DNA from: Companilactobacillus keshanensis
Lineage (GTDB): Bacteria > Bacillota > Bacilli > Lactobacillales > Lactobacillaceae
Length of the DNA: 64,000 bases
Reading direction: 5' to 3'
NCBI RefSeq assembly: GCF_003946205.1
Contig: NZ_RHOS01000006.1
Location: 62,001 to 126,000 of the forward strand
Shown here: in pieces, positions 16,405 to 25,261 of the stretch
Layout of the letters: every line of letters starts with the position of its first letter
Position numbering within the stretch: position 1 is the first letter of the stretch
The notes under the pieces: model-generated
Databases searched by the model: none
The model's input: only the letters and a program-made list of their open reading frames with translations
What the model was told of the DNA's origin: nothing
Program-made: the position numbers and the translations under genes

Positions 16405-16727
16405 TAGAATCTGACAAGCTTATCTACAGGTAAGATAAAGCAAGTTGCCCCTCCAACTTGAACTTCTACAGGATCACTCATATTGGCGGCTTCAGGCAAA
16501 ATAAATGAAGGCGTTACATATTGAGTTCTTGTATGACAATTTTCTTTGATAACATTCAATGCATCATCAACTTTTTCGTCTTCTACCCCAAGAATAAAGG
16601 TTGAATTACCAGACTTCAAAAACCCACCAGTTGAAGGTAATCTAGTTGAACGAAATCCATCTTTAACTAAATGTGCCTGTAATTGTTGACTATCTTTATC
16701 TTGGACAATGGCTAAAATAAGTTTCAT
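16404..16727 (-). CDS. darA: Cyclic di-AMP receptor DarA (PstA/YaaQ family)
   Basis: PII-like trimeric protein that binds c-di-AMP; its downstream partner is not settled. 107 residues. Seen: MKLILAIVQDKDSQQLQAHL, the GFRSTRLPSTGGFLKSGNSTFILGV block that forms the nucleotide pocket, and the C-terminal GGATCFILPVDKLVRF. Located between tmk and holB, the conserved Firmicutes position. Confidence 0.96.
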   Translation of the reverse strand: MKLILAIVQDKDSQQLQAHLVKDGFRSTRLPSTGGFLKSGNSTFILGVEDEKVDDALNVIKENCHTRTQYVTPSFILPEAANMSDPVEVQVGGATCFILPVDKLVRF

Positions 16728-16729
16728 AA

Positions 16730-17380
16730 TTATTTTCCTCCATTAAATGTCTTAGGAAATCTCTTGATTATTGCGTCCAATGCATCTGCTACAACTTTTT
16801 CAGGTGTCTGTTCAGCATTGACCGTAACAATTCTATTAGGATTCTCTTCGATCAATTTTTGATAAGTATCATGAACTCGCTGATGAAAGTCAATCTTTTC
16901 TTGCTCAAGTCGATCCATTGTGTCCTCATGATCTTTACGTATCCTTGCTAGACCAACCTCGGGAGTGACATCGAAATAAATTGTTAGATCAGGCATTGTA
17001 CCATTAATGGCAAAGTCATTTATCTCGGCAACTTCCTTAACGCCAATTTGACGACCTCCACCCTGATAGGCAATAGAACTGTCGACGAAGCGATCACTTA
17101 TCATGATCTTATCAGATTTTAACGCTGGTAAAATGACATCGATCAAATGCTGTCTTCTAGCCGCCGCGTATAAAAGTGCCTCAGTTCTATTATCCATTTC
17201 TTGATCATGAATACTCAAAATTATTTTACGGATTTTTTCTGAAATAGGACTGCCACCAGGTTCTCTGGAAACAATAACTTCTTGATTAGTTCTTTGCTTT
17301 AATAAAGGTAATAGTGAATTCAAAACTGTTGTCTTACCAGCTCCATCTGAACCTTCAAACGAAATAAAAATTCCTGACAT
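16730..17380 (-). CDS. tmk: Thymidylate kinase
   Basis: Phosphorylates dTMP to dTDP. 216 residues. Seen: P-loop GSDGAGKTT (residues 10-18), the substrate motif ISDRFVDSSIAYQGGGRQ, and a LID-like AAARRQH stretch. Start ATG at 17380 with a GGAGAG-type site upstream. First gene of the tmk-darA-holB-yabA-rsmI-thioesterase run, with gaps of 13 bases or fewer or overlaps throughout. Confidence 0.98.
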   Translation of the reverse strand: MSGIFISFEGSDGAGKTTVLNSLLPLLKQRTNQEVIVSREPGGSPISEKIRKIILSIHDQEMDNRTEALLYAAARRQHLIDVILPALKSDKIMISDRFVDSSIAYQGGGRQIGVKEVAEINDFAINGTMPDLTIYFDVTPEVGLARIRKDHEDTMDRLEQEKIDFHQRVHDTYQKLIEENPNRIVTVNAEQTPEKVVADALDAIIKRFPKTFNGGK

Positions 17381-17464
17381 ATAAATTACTCTCTCCTAAG
17401 TGATTATAACTATTTTACTTGAATCGGTAGATAAATCCAAGGTTGTGGACTAAGAGTTTATAAC

Positions 17465-17495
17465 AAAACAGCACACTTCAAAAGTGTGCTGTTTT
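17465..17495 (-). terminator. Terminator between yaaL and tmk
   Basis: AAAACAGCACACTT / AAGTGTGCTGTTTT stem (17465-17478 with 17482-17495), symmetrical and able to act in either direction; here it closes the dnaX-ybaB-recR-yaaL unit. The remaining ~85 bp to tmk should hold the tmk promoter. Confidence 0.92.
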
Positions 17496-17541
17496 ATTTA
17501 CTACTTTAAATGAGTGCAAGAGGACAAACCCCCTCCACTCT

Positions 17542-17829
17542 CTACCAATGTTTCTCGGCTCGACTAGGTTGTCTCAAAAAGGTATCTTCTTCACCAAAAA
17601 TAATATTAGTCGTCCTCTTAGCGGCAGCCTTTCTTCTTCTGGCTTCTAAATAAAGATACTGATATTTAATTCTATCTAATTTCATTTCATCTTGCGTATC
17701 CTGTGGAAGATCAAAGGAACTATTCATTAACTTTGATGAATTATTGATTTTCTCCTGTAATTCATGGGTCTTACCCAATAGTCGATCATCTTCTGCTTTT
17801 TGAACACTTACTTTTTTTTTACCAAACAT
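17542..17829 (-). CDS. yaaL: YaaL-family (DUF2508) small protein
   Basis: 95-residue hydrophilic protein of unknown function, recognised by its place directly after recR and by the motif YQYLYLEARRRKAAAKRTTNI. ATG at 17829 has GGGAG seven bases upstream; an upstream in-frame start (17859) would run into recR. The rest is Lys/Arg-rich, predicted helical. Function is not known in any species I can name. Confidence 0.85.
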   Translation of the reverse strand: MFGKKKVSVQKAEDDRLLGKTHELQEKINNSSKLMNSSFDLPQDTQDEMKLDRIKYQYLYLEARRRKAAAKRTTNIIFGEEDTFLRQPSRAEKHW

Positions 17830-17830
17830 A

Positions 17831-18430
17831 TTAGATCTCCCTACGGCCCTGAACGGCACTCTTTAGAGTCATTTCATCGGCGTATTCAATATCTGATCCA
17901 ACGGCTAGACCATGAGCCAATCTTGTAACCGTGATACCAGCTGGTTTAACTAATTTAGCTAAATACTGTGCGGTTGCTTCCCCTTCTGGGGTGGCATTTG
18001 TTGCAATGATTAACTCTTTGACTGAATTATTGGTTCTTAAACGATTCAACAATAATTTAATATTGAGGTCTTCTGGTCCAATACCATCAACTGGCGACAA
18101 TACACCGCCTAAGACGTGGTAAAGTCCGTTGTAACTATTCATATCATCAAGTGCCATTATATCTTTAGGTTGTTCTACAACTAGAATTGTCGATTGATCA
18201 CGGCTCTCATCTGTACATATTGAACAAACTTCATCAGTCGTGATATTTCCACAAATTTTACAATATCTCAGGTCTGTCTTAGCAGAAACAAGATTGTCAG
18301 CAAATTCTTGAACGCGGTTTTTATCCATGCTCAAAGTAAAAAATGCCATTCTTGTTGCAGTTTTCTTACCGATACCTGGCAACATCATATAACTATCAAT
18401 TAATTTAGAAATTGGTTCTGGATATTTCAT
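17831..18430 (-). CDS. recR: Recombination protein RecR
   Basis: Works with RecO and RecF to load RecA at gaps. 199 residues. Seen: helix-hairpin-helix [14 protein letters not shown], a four-cysteine zinc finger [16 protein letters not shown] (about 57-72), TOPRIM segment [14 protein letters not shown], and the C-terminal ARLAHGLPVG-like [18 protein letters not shown]. Separated from ybaB by one base; both follow dnaX as in Bacillus. Confidence 0.98.
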   Translation of the reverse strand: MKYPEPISKLIDSYMMLPGIGKKTATRMAFFTLSMDKNRVQEFADNLVSAKTDLRYCKICGNITTDEVCSICTDESRDQSTILVVEQPKDIMALDDMNSYNGLYHVLGGVLSPVDGIGPEDLNIKLLLNRLRTNNSVKELIIATNATPEGEATAQYLAKLVKPAGITVTRLAHGLAVGSDIEYADEMTLKSAVQGRREI

Positions 18431-18431
18431 A

Positions 18432-18758
18432 CTACATCAACCCGTTCGTGTATTTTCCTAACTTATCCTGTTGGTCCTTAGCAACTTCATCGACACCGTT
18501 GTTAAAGGCGTCAATTAACATATCTGTCAATGTATCAGGATCATCAGGATCGATAACTTTTTCATCAATTTTGATATCTAAAACTTTGTGGTCACCGTTT
18601 AATTTAACAGTTACCAAATCATCAACTGACTTACCAACATATTCAGACTTCTTTAATTCCTCTTGGGCACCTTGCATTTCTTTTTGCATCTTTTGGGCTT
18701 GGCGCATGAGATTTCCCATGTTTCCCATTCCACCCATGTTAGGCATTCCTTTACTCAT
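18432..18758 (-). CDS. YbaB/EbfC-family nucleoid-associated protein
   Basis: Small dimeric DNA-binding protein, 108 residues. Seen: Gly/Met-rich N-terminus [25 protein letters not shown], typical of the Gram-positive branch, and the conserved [18 protein letters not shown] core. Sits between dnaX and recR in the universal dnaX-ybaB-recR order. Confidence 0.96.
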   Translation of the reverse strand: MSKGMPNMGGMGNMGNLMRQAQKMQKEMQGAQEELKKSEYVGKSVDDLVTVKLNGDHKVLDIKIDEKVIDPDDPDTLTDMLIDAFNNGVDEVAKDQQDKLGKYTNGLM

Positions 18759-18770
18759 AAATAGTTCCTC

Positions 18771-20468
18771 CTAGTCGTCTTTGATATCTACAATTTCATT
18801 TCCAAAAAGATTTAACGCTTCATCGACCGCTGGATCCTTTTTAGGTTCTGCTTTAGATTCTACATTTTCTTTCTTTGGTAAATCAATATTATTAGAAATA
18901 TATTCTTTTCTAATTCTTGGCCATTGATCTTTCGGTACTAATACGATCTGACAATCCTTTTTTAAAAGCGTACCAGCACTATTACTCAACTCATCCAAGA
19001 ATTCAGTATCTTCTTGAACCTGCTCATACCAGAGTTCAAAATCAAATGCTACAACGATTCCATCTACACTGGCAGCCACAGGATCAGCAACTCTCATTTT
19101 AGCACGTTGTGTCACTGAAAGCTTACTCATTAAATCAGGCCAAATATCCTTAGCCACGGCTAAATCACTTTTTGTTGCATTATCTAAGACTTTATAAATA
19201 GCAGTCTTATTAAGATGATTAGTTTTTGACTTATGTGTAGCTTTTTTTGGTTTTTCGGACTGAGGTTGAACATTACCTGTGGAAAGATTCTTGATTTCTT
19301 TTTGAAGTTTCTCAACTTGTCCACTGAGTTTTTCAACTTCTTGATTATCAACTTTGACTTCTTCAACGTCTGGTTGATCTATAACTTTTGGCTCACTGAT
19401 TTTAACAGTTAAAATTTCCATATAAACATCAGTTTGGTTAGAATTTTTTAAATTTTTCTGCGCAGCACTGACTTGATCAACGATATAAAATAAGCGCTTA
19501 TTGTCGAATTTATCAGCGAGATTCAACAAATCCTTGGTCATTATTGTATTGTCCATCTGCTCTGATAGATCAGAATTTGAGTTATACAGGATAAGATTTC
19601 GACAGACTCGAATGATCATTTCAGTGAATCTAACGGCTGAGCGACCACTTTCCAAGATCTTATATAGACTTTCTAGTGCTTGCGCCGACTTATTATTAGC
19701 GATAGCCGTCATATAAGCCGTTATCTGGTCATTACTCAAAGCACCCGTAACTTCTTGAGCATTCTTCAAAGTCAGCTGATCATCGCCATATGAAAGTGCC
19801 TGATCAAGAATACTCAAAGCATCACGCATACCACCTTCGGCAGAGGCCGCAATGATATTCAACGCTTCTTCATCGTATTCAATATGCTTATCTTTTAGAA
19901 TATAAACCATTCGTTCCAAAATATCTTGTCTGGAAATCCTTCTAAAAGTAAAGCTTTGTGTTCTGGAAATAATGGTTGCGGGGATTTTTTGAGGTTCCGT
20001 TGTTGCCAAAATAAACATAACATTGGCCGGAGGTTCTTCCAAAGTTTTCAACAGGGCATTGAATGCACCTTGTGATAACATATGGACCTCATCAATAATA
20101 TAAACCTTAAATTTAGCCTCAGTTGGTGCATATTTTACCTTGTCACGAATATCACGAATTTCTTCAACACCGTTATTTGATGCGGCATCGATCTCGATAA
20201 CATCGTTTAAACGGTTCTCATTTTCGGCTTGGCAAATTTCACACTCATTGCATGGTTCACCATCATGTGGATTCAAACAGTTAACAGCCTTAGCTAATAT
20301 CTTGGCACAGGAAGTTTTCCCAGTCCCACGGGGTCCGCTGAATAAATAAGCATGACTGGTCATTTTACTTGCGACAGCATTTTTCAAAGTTTGTGTTATC
20401 ACACTCTGACCAATTACATCTGAAAAAGTTTGGGGACGCCAAACTCGATAAAGTGCTTGATATGCCAT
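18771..20468 (-). CDS. dnaX: DNA polymerase III subunit gamma/tau
   Basis: Clamp-loader ATPase and organiser of the replisome. 565 residues. Seen: Walker A GPRGTGKTSCAKIL (about 45-58), zinc-binding CLNPHDGEPCNECEIC, Walker B IDEVHML, sensor LATTEPQKIP, then after about residue 370 a charged linker (KLSGQVEKLQKEIKNL) and the tau-specific C-terminal domain. A slippery A7 run at codons 407-409 allows a -1 shift to a stop four codons on, which would yield a gamma-like ~412-residue form. The 5' neighbour is the SRP RNA gene. Confidence 0.98.
   Translation of the reverse strand: MAYQALYRVWRPQTFSDVIGQSVITQTLKNAVASKMTSHAYLFSGPRGTGKTSCAKILAKAVNCLNPHDGEPCNECEICQAENENRLNDVIEIDAASNNGVEEIRDIRDKVKYAPTEAKFKVYIIDEVHMLSQGAFNALLKTLEEPPANVMFILATTEPQKIPATIISRTQSFTFRRISRQDILERMVYILKDKHIEYDEEALNIIAASAEGGMRDALSILDQALSYGDDQLTLKNAQEVTGALSNDQITAYMTAIANNKSAQALESLYKILESGRSAVRFTEMIIRVCRNLILYNSNSDLSEQMDNTIMTKDLLNLADKFDNKRLFYIVDQVSAAQKNLKNSNQTDVYMEILTVKISEPKVIDQPDVEEVKVDNQEVEKLSGQVEKLQKEIKNLSTGNVQPQSEKPKKATHKSKTNHLNKTAIYKVLDNATKSDLAVAKDIWPDLMSKLSVTQRAKMRVADPVAASVDGIVVAFDFELWYEQVQEDTEFLDELSNSAGTLLKKDCQIVLVPKDQWPRIRKEYISNNIDLPKKENVESKAEPKKDPAVDEALNLFGNEIVDIKDD
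19242..19248 (-). other. Candidate -1 ribosomal frameshift site in dnaX
   Basis: Minus-strand frame reads CCA AAA AAA GCT, containing the slippery heptamer A-AAA-AAA. After a -1 slip the frame reads AGC TAC ACA then TAA (19231-19233). The truncated product would end right after domain III, as E. coli gamma does. I saw no obvious stimulatory hairpin downstream. Confidence 0.45.
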
Positions 20469-20505
20469 TTTGTCTCCTTAGTGAATAGAATAAGTAAATT
20501 TTACC

Positions 20506-20538
20506 ACAAAAAAACTCCTAACCAATTATGATTAGGAG
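20506..20538 (-). terminator. Terminator of the SRP RNA gene
   Basis: CTCCTAA / TTAGGAG stem (20515-20521 with 20532-20538) followed by seven T on the minus strand, about 40 bp upstream of the dnaX start. Confidence 0.85.
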
Positions 20539-20544
20539 GCTAAT

Positions 20545-20650
20545 ATACATAACAAAAGGCACATGGTACAACTCACTTAGTGCTGCTTTCTTCCGAACCT
20601 GACACGATTCGCAAGAGCACCATTGCCCTAAGGCCTTGCGGCAATAACTA
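20545..20650 (-). ncRNA. ffs: Signal recognition particle RNA, small bacterial type (4.5S-like)
   Basis: RNA core of the SRP, partner of Ffh. Minus strand contains the invariant tip GTCAGGTTCGGAAGAAAGCAGC (positions about 20582-20604; a near-exact match to the E. coli GGUCAGGUCCGGAAGGAAGCAGC region). Flanking arms pair as one long hairpin: AAGGC...ATGGTGC on the 5' side with TACCAT...GCCTT on the 3' side. Position between tadA and dnaX is conserved in Firmicutes. Ends are approximate; AT-rich TATTAT/TATAGT -10-like text lies just upstream near 20650. Confidence 0.93.
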
Positions 20651-20675
20651 TAATACTATAAATTTACTTTTTATG

Positions 20676-21152
20676 CTACTTTTTGCCACGGATTTTTCGA
20701 AAGAAATTTCGTAATAAATCACCAGTTTCTTCAGATTTAACGTTTGCTAGCACCTCCGGCTGGTGATTATAGCGCGTTTCCGCCAATAAATTATTAATTG
20801 ATCCAACTGATCCAGCCTTAGGATCACTTGCACCGAAAATAACTTCTTCAATTCGACTATTAATAATTGCACCGGCACACATCGGACACGGTTCTAGGGT
20901 CACAAATAAACTCATATGCTCTAAGCGCCAGCTTCCAACCTTTGCACAAGCAGCCTCAATCGCAATGATTTCAGCATGCTTTATAGCGTTTTGAGTCTCT
21001 TCTCGTTCGTTTGAACCCACAGAAACAACTTCCTTAGTACGATTATCTACAATAACACAGCCAATAGGTACCTCGGCTCTAATTTCAGCATCCTTAGCTT
21101 CCTCTATTGCGAGATCCATAAAGTAATTAATTTCTTCTTCTGAAAACTTCAT
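20676..21152 (-). CDS. tadA: tRNA-specific adenosine deaminase
   Basis: Makes inosine at position 34 of tRNA-Arg(ACG). 158 residues. Seen: the zinc/catalytic HAE in NAIKHAEIIAIEAA and PCPMCAGAI, with EVPIGCVIV near the start. Upstream of ffs-dnaX as in Bacillus (yaaJ). Confidence 0.96.
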   Translation of the reverse strand: MKFSEEEINYFMDLAIEEAKDAEIRAEVPIGCVIVDNRTKEVVSVGSNEREETQNAIKHAEIIAIEAACAKVGSWRLEHMSLFVTLEPCPMCAGAIINSRIEEVIFGASDPKAGSVGSINNLLAETRYNHQPEVLANVKSEETGDLLRNFFRKIRGKK

Positions 21153-21158
21153 ATTGTT

Positions 21159-21476
21159 TTAATCAACTAAATCTTTAAACTTCTGCTCAATTACCTTTGG
21201 TAGTTTAAGAGTTTTCCACTCTATTTCAGACTTATCTTCACGAACTTTATTGATAATATCGATCAATATCTTAACTTCTTCATCTGATAATGTGCCTACA
21301 AAAGCCAAAATTTTCTCATTACCTCGAAAATAATCTTTAATATATGACTCCAATTGGATTCTTTCTCTCTTAACTCTGAGGGTTCTAACAGCCTTCCAAA
21401 TAAAGATAGCAATTAAGAAAATTCCACCTGTTATTAGCGCTAGGATCATACCAACAGCAATTTGTTTTTTGTCCAT
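21159..21476 (-). CDS. Small membrane-anchored protein of unknown function
   Basis: 105 residues. One N-terminal transmembrane segment (about 8-28, VGMILALITGGIFLIAIFIWKAV) followed by a charged cytoplasmic domain rich in Lys/Glu, predicted helical (LSDEEVKILIDIINKVREDKSEIEW). ATG at 21476 has an excellent GGAGGTG six to eight bases upstream, so it is a real gene. It sits exactly where the two conserved housekeeping blocks meet. I do not recognise the family. Confidence 0.75.
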   Translation of the reverse strand: MDKKQIAVGMILALITGGIFLIAIFIWKAVRTLRVKRERIQLESYIKDYFRGNEKILAFVGTLSDEEVKILIDIINKVREDKSEIEWKTLKLPKVIEQKFKDLVD

Positions 21477-21528
21477 TGTAAACACCTCCAGCATGAATAT
21501 AACATATTTAATCTAATTAAAAAACAAA

Positions 21529-22131
21529 TTAGTTTAAACAACTTTTTAAGATGTAATATCCCTTATCTCTAGTAACGACTTCAACATTACCAAACGTTTC
21601 TTTCATCAATTTTTTGGCAGATGGTGCACCTTGTTTCTTCTGTAAGATGATCCAAAGTTCCCCACCATCAATCAAATGATTGATCGAATTTTTCAGAATA
21701 TCAGTGACGACCTTTTTACCGGCACGTACTGGAGGGTTGGAAACTACAAGTGCAAATTTATCAGTGATTTTGTCATAAACATCTGATTCTAAAATATCTA
21801 CATTTTTGATTCCATTAGCTTTAGCATTATCACGGGCTAAATCCAAAGCACGTAAATTAACGTCCCCCATAACAACTTGACGTTTATTTTGTTCTTTGGC
21901 AAGCGCTAGACCAATTGGTCCATATCCACAGCCGACATCCAAAATATTCCCAGCTGGTATCTCATCAAAATTGATCGATTCTATTAAAACTCGTGATCCA
22001 AAATCAATCGTTTGTCTGGAAAAAACCCCGCTATCTGATGTAAAGGCCAGATTATGACCTCGTAAAGTAAAGTCGAATTTTTTTAATTCGTGTTCTAAAT
22101 CTGTTGAGTTTTCAAAGTATTGATTAGCCAT
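21529..22131 (-). CDS. Class I SAM-dependent methyltransferase, RsmC/YbxB-like
   Basis: 200 residues. Seen: SAM motif ILDVGCGYGPIGLALA (about 62-77) and the nucleobase amino-methyltransferase motif VVSNPPVRAGK, which in RsmC-type enzymes methylates the exocyclic amine of guanine in 16S rRNA. Position right after rplL matches B. subtilis ybxB. ATG at 22131 with AAAGAGAA upstream is preferred over 22161, which would overlap the rplL terminator hairpin. The substrate is inferred from the family only. Confidence 0.9.
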   Translation of the reverse strand: MANQYFENSTDLEHELKKFDFTLRGHNLAFTSDSGVFSRQTIDFGSRVLIESINFDEIPAGNILDVGCGYGPIGLALAKEQNKRQVVMGDVNLRALDLARDNAKANGIKNVDILESDVYDKITDKFALVVSNPPVRAGKKVVTDILKNSINHLIDGGELWIILQKKQGAPSAKKLMKETFGNVEVVTRDKGYYILKSCLN

Positions 22132-22159
22132 ATTATTCTCTTTCTGTATTTTTAGATAC

Positions 22160-22192
22160 AAAAAAAGTCTGGGCTAAACCCAAACTTTTTAA
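22160..22192 (-). terminator. Terminator after rplL
   Basis: AAAAAGTcTGGG / CCCAaACTTTTT stem (22162-22173 with 22179-22190, one mismatch) with T runs on both sides. It ends the rplJL transcript, with some read-through possibly feeding the methyltransferase gene. Confidence 0.85.
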
Positions 22193-22204
22193 AATTTGAA
22201 ATTA

Positions 22205-22573
22205 TTATTTCAAAGTAACTGTAGCACCAACAGCTTCAAGTTTTGACTTCATGTCATCAGCGTCAGCCTTAGCAACGCCTTCCTTGATAACCTTAGGAGC
22301 ACCATCAACAAGGTCTTTTGAGTCTTTCAAGCCAAGTCCTGTGATACCACGAACTTCCTTGATAACCTTAACCTTTTCTTGACCTGCTTCTGTAAGTTCA
22401 ACATCAAATGAATCCTTTTCAGCAGCAGCGTCGCCACCAGCAGCAGCACCTGCAGCAACAGGAGCAGCAGCTGTAACGTCAAATTCTTCTTCGATAGCCT
22501 TAACAAGGTCGTTAAGTTCTAGAATTGAAGCATCTTTTAAATCATCAATAATCTTTTGTGTATCTAAAGCCAT
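22205..22573 (-). CDS. rplL: 50S ribosomal protein L7/L12
   Basis: Stalk protein that recruits translation GTPases. 122 residues: N-terminal dimerisation part, Ala/Gly hinge ([19 protein letters not shown], about 34-52) and C-terminal domain with [26 protein letters not shown]. Follows rplJ by 31 bp. Confidence 0.99.
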   Translation of the reverse strand: MALDTQKIIDDLKDASILELNDLVKAIEEEFDVTAAAPVAAGAAAGGDAAAEKDSFDVELTEAGQEKVKVIKEVRGITGLGLKDSKDLVDGAPKVIKEGVAKADADDMKSKLEAVGATVTLK

Positions 22574-22604
22574 TATTTTGTCCTCCGAATTATGTTTGTT
22601 TTAA

Positions 22605-23111
22605 TTAAGCAGCTGGTTCGTCGTCTTTCTTTTCAGCAACAGCCTTAACAGCCAATGCAAAGTCGCGAACTGGAGCTTGTAATACAGATACCAACATAGA
22701 TAGCATACCATCTCTGTTTGGTAGTGTTGCAAGGGCTTGAATTTCTTCAAGTGATGCAGCTTTGCCTTCAATGATTCCACCCTTGATTTCAACGGCTTCA
22801 ACATCCTTAGCAAATTTGGCAGCAACTTTAGCAGGTCCAACTGGATCTTCTTCAGAATAAGCGATGGCTGTTGGGCCAACGAAGAATTCTTCGAGACCTT
22901 CTAGTCCAGCTTCTTCAGCAGCACGTCTCAAGACAGTGTTCTTGATAACTTGCATAGTAGCACCTTGCTCACGTAATTCAGCACGCATTTCAGTAGCTTG
23001 TTCAACAGTAAGACCTAAGTAGTCAACAACAATAACTGACTTAGCGCCTTTAAGGTTCTTAGCAACTTCTGTAACGAGTGCTTCTTTTTGTGCTAGTTTT
23101 TCTTGCTTCAT
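22605..23111 (-). CDS. rplJ: 50S ribosomal protein L10
   Basis: Base of the L7/L12 stalk. 168 residues, with [24 protein letters not shown] and the [12 protein letters not shown] block. Its mRNA starts with an L10 leader (next entry), by which L10-L12 represses its own operon. Confidence 0.99.
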   Translation of the reverse strand: MKQEKLAQKEALVTEVAKNLKGAKSVIVVDYLGLTVEQATEMRAELREQGATMQVIKNTVLRRAAEEAGLEGLEEFFVGPTAIAYSEEDPVGPAKVAAKFAKDVEAVEIKGGIIEGKAASLEEIQALATLPNRDGMLSMLVSVLQAPVRDFALAVKAVAEKKDDEPAA

Positions 23112-23149
23112 TATTACGTTTCACCTCCACAATTTATTTTAGTTAATTC

Positions 23150-23285
23150 TACAAATTTCGGCTAAAAATAAAATCTCTGCGCCCGAAGGACACAGAGATT
23201 AATTAACAATCTTCTGGCCTCGGCAGGATATTAAGATTCACATCACCTGAGTCTTCGGTAGAAATCAACTATTGTACATTATCAT
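23150..23285 (-). promoter_or_regulatory. Ribosomal protein L10 leader
   Basis: Autoregulatory 5' leader of rplJL. Minus strand shows CCGAAGACTCAGGTGATG, ATATCCTGCCGAGGCCAG and then an intrinsic hairpin AATCTCTGTG / CGCAGAGATT with a T-rich tail (23160-23200). Free L10-L12 complex binds the leader and, from the known mechanism, favours early termination. Confidence 0.88.
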
Positions 23286-23306
23286 TATTTTGGTTATAAG
23301 TCAACA

Positions 23307-23987
23307 TTAAGCGTTGATTGTTAGACCAGGGCCAAATGTTGATGTCATATTGACACTAACAACATAGTTACCCTTAAGTGATGCAGGACGTGCTTTAGCG
23401 ATAACGTCGTAAAAAGCGTTAAAGTTTTCAGCAAGTTTATCTGTATCAAATGAAATCTTACCGATAGGTGCGTGGATCAAACCATTAGGATCTACACGGT
23501 AAGTAACTTGTCCAGCCTTAACATCATTAACTGCCTTTGTAACATCCATTGTTACAGTACCAGTCTTAGGGTTTGGCATTAATCCTTTAGGTCCAAGTAC
23601 ACGACCTAAACGACCAACTTTAGCCATCATTGGTGGTGTTGCAACAGCAACATCAAAGTCTAACCAACCATCTTGAATTTTTTCAACAAGATCATCAGAA
23701 CCAACGATGTCAGCACCGGCAGCTTCAGCAGCCTTAGCTTGTTCACCCTCAGCGAAGACGATAACCTTTTGTGATTTACCTGTTCCATTAGGTAGAACAA
23801 CGGCACCACGAATTTGTTGATCAGCTTGTTTTGGATCAACATCCAAGTTAACAGCAACCTCAACAGTTGCGTCAAATTTTGCGTAATTTACTTTTTTAAG
23901 TAAGTCAATAGCCTCAGTAGCAGTATAAGTCTTTGTCTTATCTACTTGCTTAAGAGCTTCAATATATTTTTTTCCATGCTTAGCCAT
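23307..23987 (-). CDS. rplA: 50S ribosomal protein L1
   Basis: L1 stalk protein; also a translational repressor of its own operon in many bacteria. 226 residues. Seen: [19 protein letters not shown] start, [43 protein letters not shown] (signature). Follows rplK. Confidence 0.99.
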   Translation of the reverse strand: MAKHGKKYIEALKQVDKTKTYTATEAIDLLKKVNYAKFDATVEVAVNLDVDPKQADQQIRGAVVLPNGTGKSQKVIVFAEGEQAKAAEAAGADIVGSDDLVEKIQDGWLDFDVAVATPPMMAKVGRLGRVLGPKGLMPNPKTGTVTMDVTKAVNDVKAGQVTYRVDPNGLIHAPIGKISFDTDKLAENFNAFYDVIAKARPASLKGNYVVSVNMTSTFGPGLTINA

Positions 23988-24075
23988 GCTAAGTTCCTCC
24001 TTGCTTTGTGGTCTATTGGGGATTTTCCCCTCCCACTTGTTAAGAATACTTTCGTATCCCTGTAAACTGCTATGT

Positions 24076-24501
24076 CTAGTCTTCTACTTCAAAGCCCATA
24101 CTTCTTGCAGTACCAGCAACCATACGCATTGCAGATTCAACATTTGCAGCGTTTAGGTCTTTCATCTTGGTTTCAGCAATTTCGCGAACTTGGTCTTGTG
24201 AGACTTTGGCAACTTTCTTAGTATTAGGTTCGCCAGAGCCTTTTTCAACGCCAGCAGCTTTCTTTAATAGAACAGCTGCGGGTGGTGTCTTTGTAACGAA
24301 GTCGAATGAACGATCTTCATATACAGAGATAACAACGGGAATGATCATTCCCTTTTGATCTTGTGTACGTGCATTGAAATCCTTTGTGAATGCAACGATA
24401 TTGATACCAGCTTGTCCTAAAGCAGGACCAACTGGTGGAGCTGGAGTAGCCTGACCAGCAGGAATTTGTAATTTAACTACGTTAGCAACTTTTTTAGCCA
24501 C
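24076..24501 (-). CDS. rplK: 50S ribosomal protein L11
   Basis: Part of the GTPase-associated centre and needed for the stringent response. 141 residues starting at a GTG (24501), because AAGGAGG lies eight bases upstream and the mature L11 N-terminus [18 protein letters not shown] starts there. An in-frame ATG 60 bases earlier is out of place. Seen: [20 protein letters not shown] and the C-terminal [16 protein letters not shown]. Confidence 0.98.
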   Translation of the reverse strand: MAKKVANVVKLQIPAGQATPAPPVGPALGQAGINIVAFTKDFNARTQDQKGMIIPVVISVYEDRSFDFVTKTPPAAVLLKKAAGVEKGSGEPNTKKVAKVSQDQVREIAETKMKDLNAANVESAMRMVAGTARSMGFEVED

Positions 24502-24624
24502 GGTGCATACCTCCTTGTTCCGTGATGTGGTCATATTGAGAATAAATATTTTCTCTCCCACATGTATGATAAAAACATACCGTCTTATAATATCATCAAT
24601 TATTTACTATATCAATGATGTTTT

Positions 24625-25167
24625 TTATTTTTCAACGGCATTGAAGTCAACTTCGGCACTTGTCATACGTCCGAACATATCAACATCAACTTTTAATTTG
24701 CTGTGATCAGCATCAATTTCTGTAATTTTACCAGTCATATTAGCAAAAGCACCCTCGATGATCGTAACTGTTTCACCGACTTCAAAGTCATTGCCTTGAT
24801 CTTTAATGCTAATACCTAGGTCATTTAGAATATGGTCAATTTCTTCTGGTAGAAGTGGTGCAGGTTTACTACCTGAACCGTGACTTCCAACGAATCCTGT
24901 AACACCAGGTGTGTTACGAACGATAAACCATGATTCATCACTCATAACCATTTCAACCAAAACATAACCTGGGAAAGTCTTCTTCATTTCTGTCTTAGAC
25001 TTACCATTCTTTACTTCTGTTTCTTCTTCTTCTGGCACTACTGCACGAAAAATGTAGTCCTCCATACCCATTGATTGGGCACGTGATTCCAAGTTTTCTT
25101 TAACTTTATTTTCGTAACCTGAGTATGTATGTAGAACATACCATTGTTTATCTCCAGCTTCAGCCAT
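24625..25167 (-). CDS. nusG: Transcription termination/antitermination protein NusG
   Basis: Binds RNA polymerase and couples it to the ribosome. 180 residues: NGN domain starting QWYVLHTYSGYENKVKENLE and a C-terminal KOW domain (VGETVTIIEGAFANMTGKI). ATG at 25167 has GGAGG five bases upstream, preferable to 25179. A hairpin with a T run stands between secE and this gene, leaving only about 25 bp, so nusG depends on read-through or an unseen promoter. Confidence 0.98.
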   Translation of the reverse strand: MAEAGDKQWYVLHTYSGYENKVKENLESRAQSMGMEDYIFRAVVPEEEETEVKNGKSKTEMKKTFPGYVLVEMVMSDESWFIVRNTPGVTGFVGSHGSGSKPAPLLPEEIDHILNDLGISIKDQGNDFEVGETVTIIEGAFANMTGKITEIDADHSKLKVDVDMFGRMTSAEVDFNAVEK

Positions 25168-25190
25168 AATTTCCTCCAAAAAATCAAAAT

Positions 25191-25222
25191 AAAAAAACTC
25201 CGAAATAATTCGAAGTTTTCGC
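25191..25222 (-). terminator. Hairpin terminator/attenuator between secE and nusG
   Basis: AACTTCGAA / TTCGGAGTT stem on the minus strand (about 25197-25219, one G-U pair) followed by seven T. On the plus strand the G-U pair becomes a mismatch, so minus-direction action is favoured. Confidence 0.75.
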
Positions 25223-25261
25223 TTAGTTCAATACTAGCAAATTTCTCAATTAGTTACAAAC

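Noticed and set aside
19184-19366. 60-codon frame overlapping dnaX
   Set aside because: It is the +1 shadow of the Lys-rich dnaX linker, not a separate gene; the -1 frame matters for the frameshift idea instead.
22601-22879. Minus-strand frame of 92 codons inside rplJ
   Set aside because: Out-of-frame shadow of L10; Leu/Lys-rich low-complexity text, no start signals.
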